From an uncultured Clostridia bacterium (GTDB taxonomy: Bacteria; Bacillota; Clostridia; Oscillospirales; Ruminococcaceae): a DNA stretch of 9,915 nt. The stretch spans positions 1 through 9,915 of the forward strand of contig CAMWRN010000068.1 of the NCBI GenBank assembly GCA_947176675.1. The letters run 5' to 3'. A program made the translations under genes and the position numbers. Shown here in pieces: positions 1-6,749 of the stretch. Below the pieces are notes generated by a model. It saw only the letters and a program-made list of their open reading frames with translations, made no database searches and was not told the DNA's origin. Numbering within the stretch: position 1 is the stretch's first letter; the number at the start of each line of letters is the position of its first letter.

Positions 1-1002
1 AAAATGCCTATGCTCCTCGTTCAGATCGACCCCAACTTCGTAAGCCTTAATCTTTACGAGAACAATCAGCTTACATTATCACGTTTTGCTTCCATAGATC
101 CCGAGGACTATGAAAATTCCGAGGACTACATTTACGAGGCTGTAAACGAGAATATTCTGAGAATGTTCCAGTTCCAGAAATCCAGAAGCGGAGACAGTCC
201 GATACAGAATGTTGTATTTTATGGCGATACTACCGAGTATATCCGTCTTACAAACTCTCTGGAGCAGATGGATATTTCTACCAGTCTGCTTGGAGTTCCC
301 GGAAATATCGGCGGTTATGAGAACTTTGAGTTCCAGTCTTACGCAAACGCTATAGGAGCGATGTTCCGTGGTAATAAAGATACCGAGCGTATCAACCTTA
401 TCGAGGTTGACGCCGCTTCGGGACGTACCAGTGCGGGTGCAAAGTTTGCTCTTGCCGTGTTCGGTTCGATAGCTATTTCGGCGGCTGTTGTTGGAGCTGT
501 ATGGGTGTTTGAAGATATCCAGCAGAACGGATTTGTCAGCGATACAGCCGTGATACAGGAGTATTTGGATTCTCCCGAAGTAGCTGCTCAGATCGCGGCG
601 GTTGACACAGCGCAGACCAAGTTTAACAAGGTCAACAACGTTAAGGCATATATAGATGTTGCATATGACAACTACGGTTCGCTGCCTATGATCACTTCCG
701 ACGTTATCAGAGACATTGAAGCAAATTTCAGCGGCACAAGCGTTGACTGGACTACCATATCTTACGGAAACGGCTACTTTACTGTTCAGTGTACAGCTAA
801 CAGAGTAAACGAACCATCCGAAGTGATCGGTAAGTTCTTTGAGCAGGATATTTTTGAGAACGTTACATATAACGGTTTTAGTCAAAGCGGAGAAGAGGGA
901 GCAGGAGCTTCCGGATATGAATTCTCGGTATCCTTCTCAATGCGCCCGGTCGAACCTGAGCCCGCTGAAGAAGAGGCTGAGCAAGCCACAGCTGAAAACT
1001 AA
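1..1002 (+). CDS. pilMN: PilM/PilN-type fusion, T4P alignment platform protein (5' end missing)
   Basis: The frame is open at the left edge, so the ATG at 4 is probably an internal Met; residues are numbered from it. Residues 1-123 look like the C-terminal half of the actin-like PilM fold: a strand pair with a turn (LVQIDPNFVSLNLYENNQ) and a closing helix ending in AIGAMFR, as in PilM/FtsA-like proteins. The PilM N-terminal half would lie upstream. INLIEVD (130-136) is the PilN cytoplasmic motif that normally binds PilM. One membrane segment follows at about 148-169, then a short helical stretch and a small alpha/beta domain outside the membrane, as in PilN. In this family PilM recruits PilN and PilO to couple the cytoplasmic motor to the pilus base. 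A fused PilMN is known from Clostridioides difficile (from memory). The C-terminus (315-332) is a Pro/Glu/Ala acidic tail. pilO starts 26 bases downstream, so the two are co-transcribed. The family is fairly sure; the fusion reading rests on weak similarity. Confidence 0.75.
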   Translation, partial: KMPMLLVQIDPNFVSLNLYENNQLTLSRFASIDPEDYENSEDYIYEAVNENILRMFQFQKSRSGDSPIQNVVFYGDTTEYIRLTNSLEQMDISTSLLGVPGNIGGYENFEFQSYANAIGAMFRGNKDTERINLIEVDAASGRTSAGAKFALAVFGSIAISAAVVGAVWVFEDIQQNGFVSDTAVIQEYLDSPEVAAQIAAVDTAQTKFNKVNNVKAYIDVAYDNYGSLPMITSDVIRDIEANFSGTSVDWTTISYGNGYFTVQCTANRVNEPSEVIGKFFEQDIFENVTYNGFSQSGEEGAGASGYEFSVSFSMRPVEPEPAEEEAEQATAEN

Positions 1003-1028
1003 TTTAGAGAAAGTGCAGGTGATCATAA

Positions 1029-1799
1029 ATGAATTTAAAGCTTTCATACAGAGATAAAGTAATCTTCATCGTTGTAATGGTAATTTTGGTTCTTGTTGCA
1101 GGATTCTTTCTTCTGATAAGACCTAAGTATGAGCAGGTTAACCTTGCAAAGGATACCCTTGCTGCAAAGCAGCAGGAAAAAGCAGATATTGATACAAAGA
1201 TAGGAACTCTTCCTGATATTATCCAGAACATGAAAGATGCAGCCGAAGAGATAGGCGAAAAGCAGAAAATATTCCTTGACGAGGCTCACCCTTATGTAAA
1301 TGAAACTTATATCAGAGAAGCGCTTTCGGGTCTGAATCTGGATATAACAGAAATGCGCACAGAGTATACGGTGGCTTCTTCGATAAACAGATATACTGTT
1401 GAAAAGCAGCATTATCTTGCGTACGAGAATAAGATGAACGCGGATCTTTACAATGAGCTTCCCCAGGAGGTCTATGATCTTTATAACAACGTTGCCGCAC
1501 CGGTTTATCCCAATACCATAATCGGCGTGACGAACATGACCCTCACATATAATCTGGGAACCAATTCACTCAACAGAGTGTACGATGTAATGGACAGACT
1601 TGCCGATGATGAAAAAACCATCATTCTCAATTCTGTAACCGCAGAAAGCAATCCGGCAAGCGGAGATGAGCCATCGGCTACGATGAGTATTACAATGTAC
1701 TCTATATTCCCGCTGAACGTTGAGGAAGTTCTTAAGGAGACAGATGAGGTAAAACCAATTGAGCCTGCAGCTGAAGAGGCTGCTGAACCGGCGGTGTAA
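1029..1799 (+). CDS. pilO: PilO-like T4P inner-membrane alignment protein
   Basis: This 256-residue protein has the PilO layout: a short basic cytoplasmic start (MNLKLSYRDK), one membrane helix at about 11-30 ending in RPKYEQ, and a Lys/Glu/Gln-rich coiled-coil region at about 35-85. A mixed alpha/beta domain at about 90-230 fits the ferredoxin-like fold of PilO. PilO pairs with PilN on the outer face of the membrane to form the platform that holds the pilus assembly motor. The position directly after a PilMN-type gene is the canonical order and is the strongest support, since PilO sequences diverge quickly. The start has a plausible AGGTGAT ribosome site at about 1016-1022. The last 20 residues form an acidic Pro/Glu/Ala tail (EPAAEEAAEP) very like the tail on the preceding protein. 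No cysteines or catalytic motifs are seen. Confidence 0.75.
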   Translation: MNLKLSYRDKVIFIVVMVILVLVAGFFLLIRPKYEQVNLAKDTLAAKQQEKADIDTKIGTLPDIIQNMKDAAEEIGEKQKIFLDEAHPYVNETYIREALSGLNLDITEMRTEYTVASSINRYTVEKQHYLAYENKMNADLYNELPQEVYDLYNNVAAPVYPNTIIGVTNMTLTYNLGTNSLNRVYDVMDRLADDEKTIILNSVTAESNPASGDEPSATMSITMYSIFPLNVEEVLKETDEVKPIEPAAEEAAEPAV

Positions 1800-1810
1800 A
1801 TGACCGCTGC

Positions 1811-1849
1811 GGCAAACCGATAAATCATTTTGGTTTATCGGTTTTAGCC
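1811..1849 (+). terminator. Stem-loop between pilO and the pilX-like gene (weak terminator or processing site)
   Basis: A perfect 11-bp inverted repeat AAACCGATAAA (1814-1824) / TTTATCGGTTT (1834-1844) encloses a 9-base loop. GGC (1811-1813) and GCC (1847-1849) can extend it with a two-base bulge. The right arm ends in TTTT (1842-1845), but no long U-tract follows, so full termination is doubtful. It may attenuate read-through or protect an mRNA end between the platform genes and the pilin genes. The stem itself is directly visible; its role is inferred. Confidence 0.5.
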
Positions 1850-1886
1850 GATTGATTTAAAGTATTTTGAGAGACGAATTTTGAGA

Positions 1887-1896
1887 GAAAGGGTGG
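1887..1896 (+). promoter_or_regulatory. Ribosome binding site deciding the ATG start at 1903
   Basis: GAAAGGGTGG sits 6 bases before ATG 1903. An in-frame TTG at 1897 abuts this site, leaving too little spacing, so the ATG is preferred. Confidence 0.6.
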
Positions 1897-1902
1897 TTGA
1901 CA

Positions 1903-4335
1903 ATGAAAGGCAAACGGCTAAGAAGCCTTAGCGGTACAGTGCTGGTTATGATACTTACCGTTATGCTCGTTCTGATAATCATGCTTATGGCGACCTTGAC
2001 GGTGGTATCTACCGCGAGTCAGCGTATCTATACCAAGTATGAAGAAAATCAGGCGTACTATACGGCTCGTTCTGCTCTTGATGTGTATGTCGAAAAGCTT
2101 TTGTATGACGGGGACGGCTATGCGCTTAAGAATGACGGCACTTACTGGGAATATGTTTACTCGGACGCCGACGGGAACTCGAAGCAGTCTACAAGTCATA
2201 TGAAGCAGGGTCTTGCTTTGCAGCTTGATCTGTATAACCTGAAGTCATTGAATCGGGACGCGAGCGGAAATCCCTTAACTAATTACGGCATAATGGAAAA
2301 TGCCGACAATACCATATTCTATACAAGCTCCGGCTACAGAGATTTTGTTTCCACAACCAAGGAGTCAATAACCTATCAGGTGAAGATGCCTGCCGCGACA
2401 AATAACAGCACAAACGGCAGTATGGTGTCAGATAATATAATTGCTAAGGATTCAAAATCTTATAATGACGTGCAACTCAAAATTCAGGTGCTCGACAGAA
2501 AATATAAGCTCGGAGGACCTAATGCAGACACTTTTGAGGCTGCTATTGCCGCTAATGAGAGTAATTTTCTCAATGCAATTATGACTTCGAGCGGCGCGCC
2601 TGCTGCTGATACTGCTGTTGTAACAGGCTCTTTGACTGTTGCGGATCTTAAGGAAGCGATCAGGCTCGGTGACCGTCAGAAGGATACGATACGGCTTAAA
2701 GTCACTGCTACGGCTACATTCCGCGATGTTGAGCAGACCTCGGTACTTGTATTTGACGTAAGCGAACCTCCTGTTATAAACGGAACAAGAGCTATAACGG
2801 CTTTCGGTTCTGCAAACAACATTGATAACATGACAGTTGTCGGCGGCGTGTCTATTCCGGATGAAACCACAGCAAACAATGTCGGAAGTATAACGGGAAA
2901 CGTCTATATAAAGGGAGACTTTGATAACGGCGATGGCGGTACGGAATATGAGCTTATTGATTCGGAATGCTTCTTTATAGAAGGCGGAAACTGCACATGG
3001 ACGAACAGTTTTAATATAAAGGGATATAACAGTAAAAGTCCGACAGACAGCGAATACAGGAATAACCGTCCGTTCCTGTTTGTCGACGGCAGTTACGGCG
3101 GACAGAACGCCTCAGCCGGAGCTCCGGGAAATGAGGTCGATCTGCTTGCAAAGGAAATATCCGGTCTTTCAAACGCATTTACGCACTATGGAGATATATA
3201 TGTTGACGGAGATGTTGATTTTACAGGAGTTGGAGCGCATAACCCGATAATTGACGGCGATCTTTATGTAAGCGGCACCGCTACTTTCTATGAAAAAATA
3301 AATGGTGACGGAAGTGTTACGACATATTACCCTATGAAACCCGATGGAACAACACCAGTTAGTGTGTACACCGGAGCTTCTGTCAGCTTTGAGGATAATG
3401 ACGAAGAATCTACAGATAAAATTGATATTGTTCTGCCGAACGGCGTGAAAAAAACACTGCCTACGGAAGGTTCGATATACTCCGAACACCATAAGGACGG
3501 AGATATAAGCCAGCCGCTCTTTACGGCGGAAGAGCTTGCGTTCCTTACAAAGGAGCAGCGTCTTAACGGTGAGACTACGACAAAGACCTTTGCTTCCGAA
3601 GCGGGTACTGTATCGGAAGCTAATTCATGGGCCGTTGTTAACAACCGTATGGTTTACGGTAAAACGGTAGTCGCATCGTGGGGTTCGTATTTTCAGGAGA
3701 CCGGTTCTGTCAGCACTACTCTGGATTCTGACCTTGGCAGCGTGTATAATATGACAGCAGGCTCCTATAAGCTTGCTCCCCTGTCTACCACACCGAACGG
3801 AAAGATCCTTGTTTCGGGCGGCGGCATAGTTGATCTGTACCTGACCCAGGGCACCTATCAGAACAATCTGTGTATAATCGTTGACGATGACACTACACTG
3901 AGAGTTTTCGGCGATACACCCGGTGGAATTTACAATATGCACAATGTCACTATAGCAAACCGTACTATATACAACGCTATTGAAGACGGCTCTAATATAT
4001 ATGTCGGACAGACAGGTACAGGAATGGTCTCGCCGACTGTTTCTATGTACTTCGATGCCGGAAGCACCATCAATATGGAGAATACGCTGGTCACCGCATA
4101 TATTCAGAGCCCCGGTGCAACGGTTGAAATTGACCAGCCTCAGACGATCGACAATGTTGTCTATAATAATGTGGCTATCGGTTCCAAAAATCTTACGGTG
4201 ATTGGTTCCATTCTCTGTGATGTTCTGACCTGTAACAACATGGCGGGCGTAGCGTACATCAACCCCAACGTACCGACAACGGCTGAGGGCGAACCTATAC
4301 TCAGCTTTAAGTCCATTCAGTACCGGCGCAATTAA
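1903..4335 (+). CDS. Large PilX/GspK-like minor pilin with repetitive beta-rich ectodomain
   Basis: The product is 810 residues from ATG 1903. The N-terminus is basic (MKGKRLRSLSG) followed by a hydrophobic helix at about 12-35, then QRIYTKYEENQAYYTARSAL, the pattern of PilX N-terminal regions. Cleavage after Gly11 would leave Met, not Glu, at mature position +5; loss of Glu5 is typical of GspK-type tip pseudopilins. The ectodomain is Asn/Thr/Gly/Asp-rich with short beta motifs of similar form: GNVYIKGDF near residue 332, GDIYVDGDV near 430, DGDLYVSGT near 450, and GSKNLTVIGSI near the C-terminus. This suggests a beta-solenoid or stacked-sheet fold reminiscent of polymer-forming (bactofilin-like) repeats. 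PilX proteins are usually 150-250 aa and GspK about 320, so this one is very large. Its SD-coupled followers are two pilin-like genes, so it probably sits at the pilus tip and could bind a surface, but no binding domain is recognised. An alternative is a surface protein using only the pilin export route. Confidence 0.7.
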   Translation: MKGKRLRSLSGTVLVMILTVMLVLIIMLMATLTVVSTASQRIYTKYEENQAYYTARSALDVYVEKLLYDGDGYALKNDGTYWEYVYSDADGNSKQSTSHMKQGLALQLDLYNLKSLNRDASGNPLTNYGIMENADNTIFYTSSGYRDFVSTTKESITYQVKMPAATNNSTNGSMVSDNIIAKDSKSYNDVQLKIQVLDRKYKLGGPNADTFEAAIAANESNFLNAIMTSSGAPAADTAVVTGSLTVADLKEAIRLGDRQKDTIRLKVTATATFRDVEQTSVLVFDVSEPPVINGTRAITAFGSANNIDNMTVVGGVSIPDETTANNVGSITGNVYIKGDFDNGDGGTEYELIDSECFFIEGGNCTWTNSFNIKGYNSKSPTDSEYRNNRPFLFVDGSYGGQNASAGAPGNEVDLLAKEISGLSNAFTHYGDIYVDGDVDFTGVGAHNPIIDGDLYVSGTATFYEKINGDGSVTTYYPMKPDGTTPVSVYTGASVSFEDNDEESTDKIDIVLPNGVKKTLPTEGSIYSEHHKDGDISQPLFTAEELAFLTKEQRLNGETTTKTFASEAGTVSEANSWAVVNNRMVYGKTVVASWGSYFQETGSVSTTLDSDLGSVYNMTAGSYKLAPLSTTPNGKILVSGGGIVDLYLTQGTYQNNLCIIVDDDTTLRVFGDTPGGIYNMHNVTIANRTIYNAIEDGSNIYVGQTGTGMVSPTVSMYFDAGSTINMENTLVTAYIQSPGATVEIDQPQTIDNVVYNNVAIGSKNLTVIGSILCDVLTCNNMAGVAYINPNVPTTAEGEPILSFKSIQYRRN

Positions 4336-4340
4336 GGAGG
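4334..4340 (+). promoter_or_regulatory. Strong SD overlapping the pilX-like stop codon
   Basis: AAGGAGG begins inside the TAA stop (4333-4335) of the pilX-like gene and lies 7 bases before ATG 4348, which argues for translational coupling of the two genes. Confidence 0.8.
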
Positions 4341-4347
4341 AATTGCT

Positions 4348-4779
4348 ATGAAAAAAAGTGTAAAAGGCTTTACGCTTATTGAGTGTCTTATTGCTCTTGC
4401 GATCCTTGGTGTTGCTTCGCTGACAATGGCACAGATATATGCAGGTGTGGCAAGAAGAAATATGAGAAACCATTTAACAAATACGAGCATTTCAAATCAG
4501 ATCAAGTATGTCGAGCAATACTCTAACAGCACGACCGACGCGGTCATAGTCAAAGGCGATGATGTTGCGCCGGGCGACAGTATGGGTTCAAGTCAATATA
4601 TGGAGATATTTGAAATAAAAAACGTTGACTCCAACGGTGTTATTGAACTGGACAACGACAGAACGTACGGTTATTCAGTTGACGTTTATGCTCTCAACAC
4701 AAGAGACGCAAGCGATAATGTCACAACTAACGGGACTGTTGATCTGAGATACAGGTACCTTGTCGGTCATACTAATTAG
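4348..4779 (+). CDS. Type IV pilin-like minor pilin (PilV-like)
   Basis: The 143-residue protein opens with MKKSVKG|FTLIE, a class III prepilin signal: a short basic leader, Gly7 before the cut, Phe at +1 and Glu at +5. The hydrophobic helix IECLIALAILGVASLTMAQIYAG continues it as the conserved N-terminal pilin helix. PilD would cleave and N-methylate it. The globular part is small and lacks the usual C-terminal disulfide pair; the only cysteine is in the helix (residue 13). The short size, the ECLIALAIL variant of the helix and its place between the PilX-like and PilW-like genes suggest PilV, a minor pilin thought to help start the fibre. That identity is by context; the prepilin class itself is certain. 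The SD overlaps the preceding stop, and the next gene starts 11 bases later. Confidence 0.85.
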   Translation: MKKSVKGFTLIECLIALAILGVASLTMAQIYAGVARRNMRNHLTNTSISNQIKYVEQYSNSTTDAVIVKGDDVAPGDSMGSSQYMEIFEIKNVDSNGVIELDNDRTYGYSVDVYALNTRDASDNVTTNGTVDLRYRYLVGHTN

Positions 4780-4784
4780 GGAGG
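4778..4784 (+). promoter_or_regulatory. SD overlapping the PilV-like stop codon
   Basis: AGGGAGG begins in the TAG stop (4777-4779) and lies 6 bases before ATG 4791, again pointing to coupled translation within a pilin operon. Confidence 0.75.
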
Positions 4785-4790
4785 CTTCAT

Positions 4791-5549
4791 ATGAAAAAGT
4801 TAAAAGGCTTTACCCTTATTGAACTTATTATCGTTATGGCAATCCTCGCCATTCTTATGGCAGCCATTATGAGAATGTTCAAACCTATCAGAGAAACCTA
4901 TGTTGACGCAACCTACAATGAAAGCCAGCGCACCACGCAGAACGGCATTATCACTTACATCAGCGAATCGGTCAGGTATGCTACAGACATGGGTATATAT
5001 GAAGGTACAACTATTACTGACGCTATAGATGCATTTGCTGCTTCCTACGCTGCAAAATACGGAACTCCCGCGGCAAATATCAATGATATTAAAGATAATG
5101 TTCAGGTCATTGTTATTGACTATGAAACGCCGTATTTTTTTAATGATCCTACTCATTCTCATCCTTATAAAGGAAGAGTTCTTAAAAGAAAATCTGACGG
5201 TACGTTGCGTGTGGCTATGGGTGCGCCGTATTACGGTGAAAGAACCTACGATATTGTTTTGTCTGACGGAGATACAACAAATGCAAATTGGACAGCCGAA
5301 GACGGAATGAAAATAAAAGTATCGTCCTTGTCAAACCGATTTGACTCCGCTAACTCCAATAATTATATGGTCAGCGTTGAGGGCGAGGTCAGATGCAAAA
5401 ATCTTATATCCGACCACGGTGTGGCAAGTCCCGGAATGTTTAACAATCCGGCAACGGGATCAACGTATTCAACGCCGACGCACGGAACCGCAACGAACGT
5501 TTATATTGTTTACTTGAATGGTGACGATAAGAGTAAAATACCTACGTAA
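4791..5549 (+). CDS. Type IV pilin-like minor pilin (PilW-like)
   Basis: The 252-residue product begins MKKLKG|FTLIELIIVMAI, a textbook prepilin signal with Gly6, Phe+1 and Glu+5, followed by the hydrophobic helix to about residue 29. The next part (SQRTTQNGIITYISESVRYAT) resembles the helix-to-head junction of PilW/PilJ-type minor pilins. The head is larger than that of the neighbouring pilin and rich in Asn/Thr/Asp, with a single cysteine (in VRCKN), so no head disulfide is possible. Its first bases are nearly the same as those of the preceding gene (AAAAGGCTTTAC then CTTATTGA), because both encode KGFTLIE with the same codons. It is the last gene of the plus-strand block, ending just before a GC-rich palindrome. 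The prepilin class is certain; the PilW label rests on size and order. Confidence 0.85.
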   Translation: MKKLKGFTLIELIIVMAILAILMAAIMRMFKPIRETYVDATYNESQRTTQNGIITYISESVRYATDMGIYEGTTITDAIDAFAASYAAKYGTPAANINDIKDNVQVIVIDYETPYFFNDPTHSHPYKGRVLKRKSDGTLRVAMGAPYYGERTYDIVLSDGDTTNANWTAEDGMKIKVSSLSNRFDSANSNNYMVSVEGEVRCKNLISDHGVASPGMFNNPATGSTYSTPTHGTATNVYIVYLNGDDKSKIPT

Positions 5550-5550
5550 A

Positions 5551-5614
5551 GCTCGGGGCGCGCCCCCGCCGTATCATGCGGCAAGGAACGCGCCCCTGCA
5601 AAAATGATTTTTTT
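5551..5614. repeat. GC-rich palindromic element with trailing T7, between convergent genes
   Basis: Nested inverted repeats occur right after the pilW-like stop. The outer arms are GGGGCGCG (5555-5562) and CGCGCCCC (5589-5596); the inner hairpin is GCCG...CGGC (5568-5582). GGGGCGCGCCCC (5555-5566) is also self-palindromic. A T7 run (5608-5614) follows 11 bases after the outer arm. The composition is far richer in GC than the flanks. It may act as a two-way terminator for the convergent pilW-like and pilD genes, or be a copy of a dispersed REP-like repeat; such short GC-rich palindromes are common between genes in related Clostridia, as I recall. Only the structure is directly seen. Confidence 0.55.
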
Positions 5615-5616
5615 GT

Positions 5617-6633
5617 TTACATCGGCGGAACTGCCGGTACGGTAAGAAAGTCGATGTACAAATCCATCAGATGTGTTCCGAAGAACGAAGCGAACGCAAG
5701 TCCGACTGTGAGGAAAGGGCCGAAAGCAAAGGCTTTTACCGACTCGCAGTCGGAATGTGCGGCTTTGATTTTCAGTACTGCGGCGTACAGCGCGCCGAGG
5801 ACTATTGCGGCAAAGGCGGCGACAACTGCGGCTTTCCAGCCCAGCATCAAGCCTCCCGCAGCCATGAGTATAACGTCTCCCATTCCAAATCCGTATACAG
5901 GACCTGTTTTCTCGATCGCGGCAAGATGCTTGTCAAGCTCTTTCTGAAGCTTGGGACGTTCCTTGTCAGTTTCGGACATTTTCTTCAAACGTTTTTTTAT
6001 CTTCCTTGCAGATTTGCAGTCATCGCTGATAATGAAACTGTAGATAAGCGGGGTGAGTACGAATCCGAATATCAGGAACGGTACGCTTACTGCGAACATT
6101 CCGATAAGTCCGTCGGTAACTGTTATATCACAGCCTCTGACCGCTGTGGGCAGCAGTGTTGTAAGTATCCTTGTAAGCGCGGCAATCACAGCAAGATATA
6201 CCAGAACGCCTACGGTCATCTCCTGTGTGTCGTAGTCCTCAAAGCCGATTACGATAAGTCCAGCAATAAAAAGACACAGTAGAGCGGGATACCAGAGACC
6301 GTCAGCAATAACATCAAACCGAAGAAAGGTCAGCACGAAAAGTATTCCCGTCAGACTTTCAACAAGTATGTATCTGCCTGAGATTTTTTCCCCGCAGGAG
6401 CGGCATTTTCCACGCAGGAACAGCCAACTGAAAACGGGAACAAGATCATACCATTTAATTGGCGTACCGCAGGTCATGCAGTGAGAGTTCTTTTTAGTAA
6501 GCGATTCCCCTACGGGAAGCCGATAGATACAGACATTGAGAAAGCTGCCGATAGTTATACCGAAAAGGAATACTATAATATATATTCCTATGTAGTAACC
6601 CGTCAGCCCCTCTTCAAAAGATGGAAAATCCAT
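5617..6633 (-). CDS. pilD: Prepilin peptidase / N-methyltransferase (A24 family)
   Basis: This membrane aspartic peptidase removes the leader of prepilins after Gly and normally methylates the new N-terminal Phe. Residues 31-100 contain the typical zinc-like domain: FLNVCIYRLP, then C52xxC55 and C77xxC80 around DLVPVFSWLFLRGKC, then ISGRYILVESLTG. Catalytic aspartates are D133 in VIGFED and D253 in GFGMGDV (the GxGD motif). The first site lacks the common LPD/IPD sequence: it reads EDYDTQEMTV. FAFGPFL (302-308) matches the usual PFGPFL close. Several membrane helices are evident. Between the helix at 176-202 and the GxGD motif lies a charged stretch (about 203-245, rich in Lys/Glu/Asp) about 40 residues longer than the usual short loop. 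An AAAGGAG SD lies 8 bases upstream of the ATG. It faces the pilin genes it serves, and its promoter is at 6677-6705. Confidence 0.93.
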   Translation of the reverse strand: MDFPSFEEGLTGYYIGIYIIVFLFGITIGSFLNVCIYRLPVGESLTKKNSHCMTCGTPIKWYDLVPVFSWLFLRGKCRSCGEKISGRYILVESLTGILFVLTFLRFDVIADGLWYPALLCLFIAGLIVIGFEDYDTQEMTVGVLVYLAVIAALTRILTTLLPTAVRGCDITVTDGLIGMFAVSVPFLIFGFVLTPLIYSFIISDDCKSARKIKKRLKKMSETDKERPKLQKELDKHLAAIEKTGPVYGFGMGDVILMAAGGLMLGWKAAVVAAFAAIVLGALYAAVLKIKAAHSDCESVKAFAFGPFLTVGLAFASFFGTHLMDLYIDFLTVPAVPPM

Positions 6634-6657
6634 AAGTTAAGCTCCTTTGCATTAAAT

Positions 6658-6686
6658 TTGAAAAACCGATATCTATATCTTAACAT
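6658..6686 (+). promoter_or_regulatory. Candidate pilB promoter P1, -10 overlapping that of pilD
   Basis: TTGAAA (6658-6663), a 17-base spacer, then TAACAT (6681-6686). The -10 shares two bases with the pilD -10 on the other strand. Transcription from here would give a leader of about 130 bases. The -10 is weak (4 of 6 matches). Confidence 0.4.
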
Positions 6687-6705
6687 ATATTTCTGAAAAA
6701 TTCAA
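6677..6705 (-). promoter_or_regulatory. pilD promoter (sigma-A type, extended -10)
   Basis: Read on the minus strand: TTGAAT (6705-6700), a 17-base spacer, then TAAGAT (6682-6677) preceded by TG at the extended -10 position. The start site would be near 6670, giving a leader of about 37 bases before pilD. Spacing is ideal and each box differs from consensus by one or two bases. Confidence 0.6.
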
Positions 6706-6721
6706 TACCCAACCTAAGGTG

Positions 6722-6749
6722 TTTACGTCTGAGCGACGTTTCATATCAT
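6722..6749 (+). promoter_or_regulatory. Candidate pilB promoter P2 with inverted repeat in the spacer
   Basis: TTTACG (6722-6727), a 16-base spacer, then TATCAT (6744-6749), with a start near 6756 and a leader of about 68 bases. An inverted repeat ACGTC (6725-6729) / GACGT (6735-6739) overlaps the -35 and spacer and could be an operator. The alternative to P1; the sequence alone does not decide between them. Confidence 0.4.

Noticed and set aside
79..885. Long minus-strand open frame (268 codons) opposite the PilM/PilN-like gene
   Set aside because: It lies wholly opposite a gene with clear family features, shows no recognisable domain, and has the cysteine/serine-rich makeup usual for antisense shadows.
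839..1057. Small plus-strand frame of 72 codons bridging pilMN and pilO
   Set aside because: It overlaps both genes out of frame, has no good SD, and shows no features of its own.
1897..1902. TTG start two codons upstream for the pilX-like gene
   Set aside because: The SD sequence runs right up to the TTG; ATG 1903 has proper spacing.
3625..4473. Minus-strand open frame of 282 codons across the end of the pilX-like gene
   Set aside because: It spans the junction of two SD-coupled pilin genes on the other strand and has no recognisable motif; the codon pattern supports the plus strand.
5671..6282. Plus-strand open frame of 203 codons inside pilD
   Set aside because: It overlaps the catalytic core of a certain prepilin peptidase on the minus strand; no family features.
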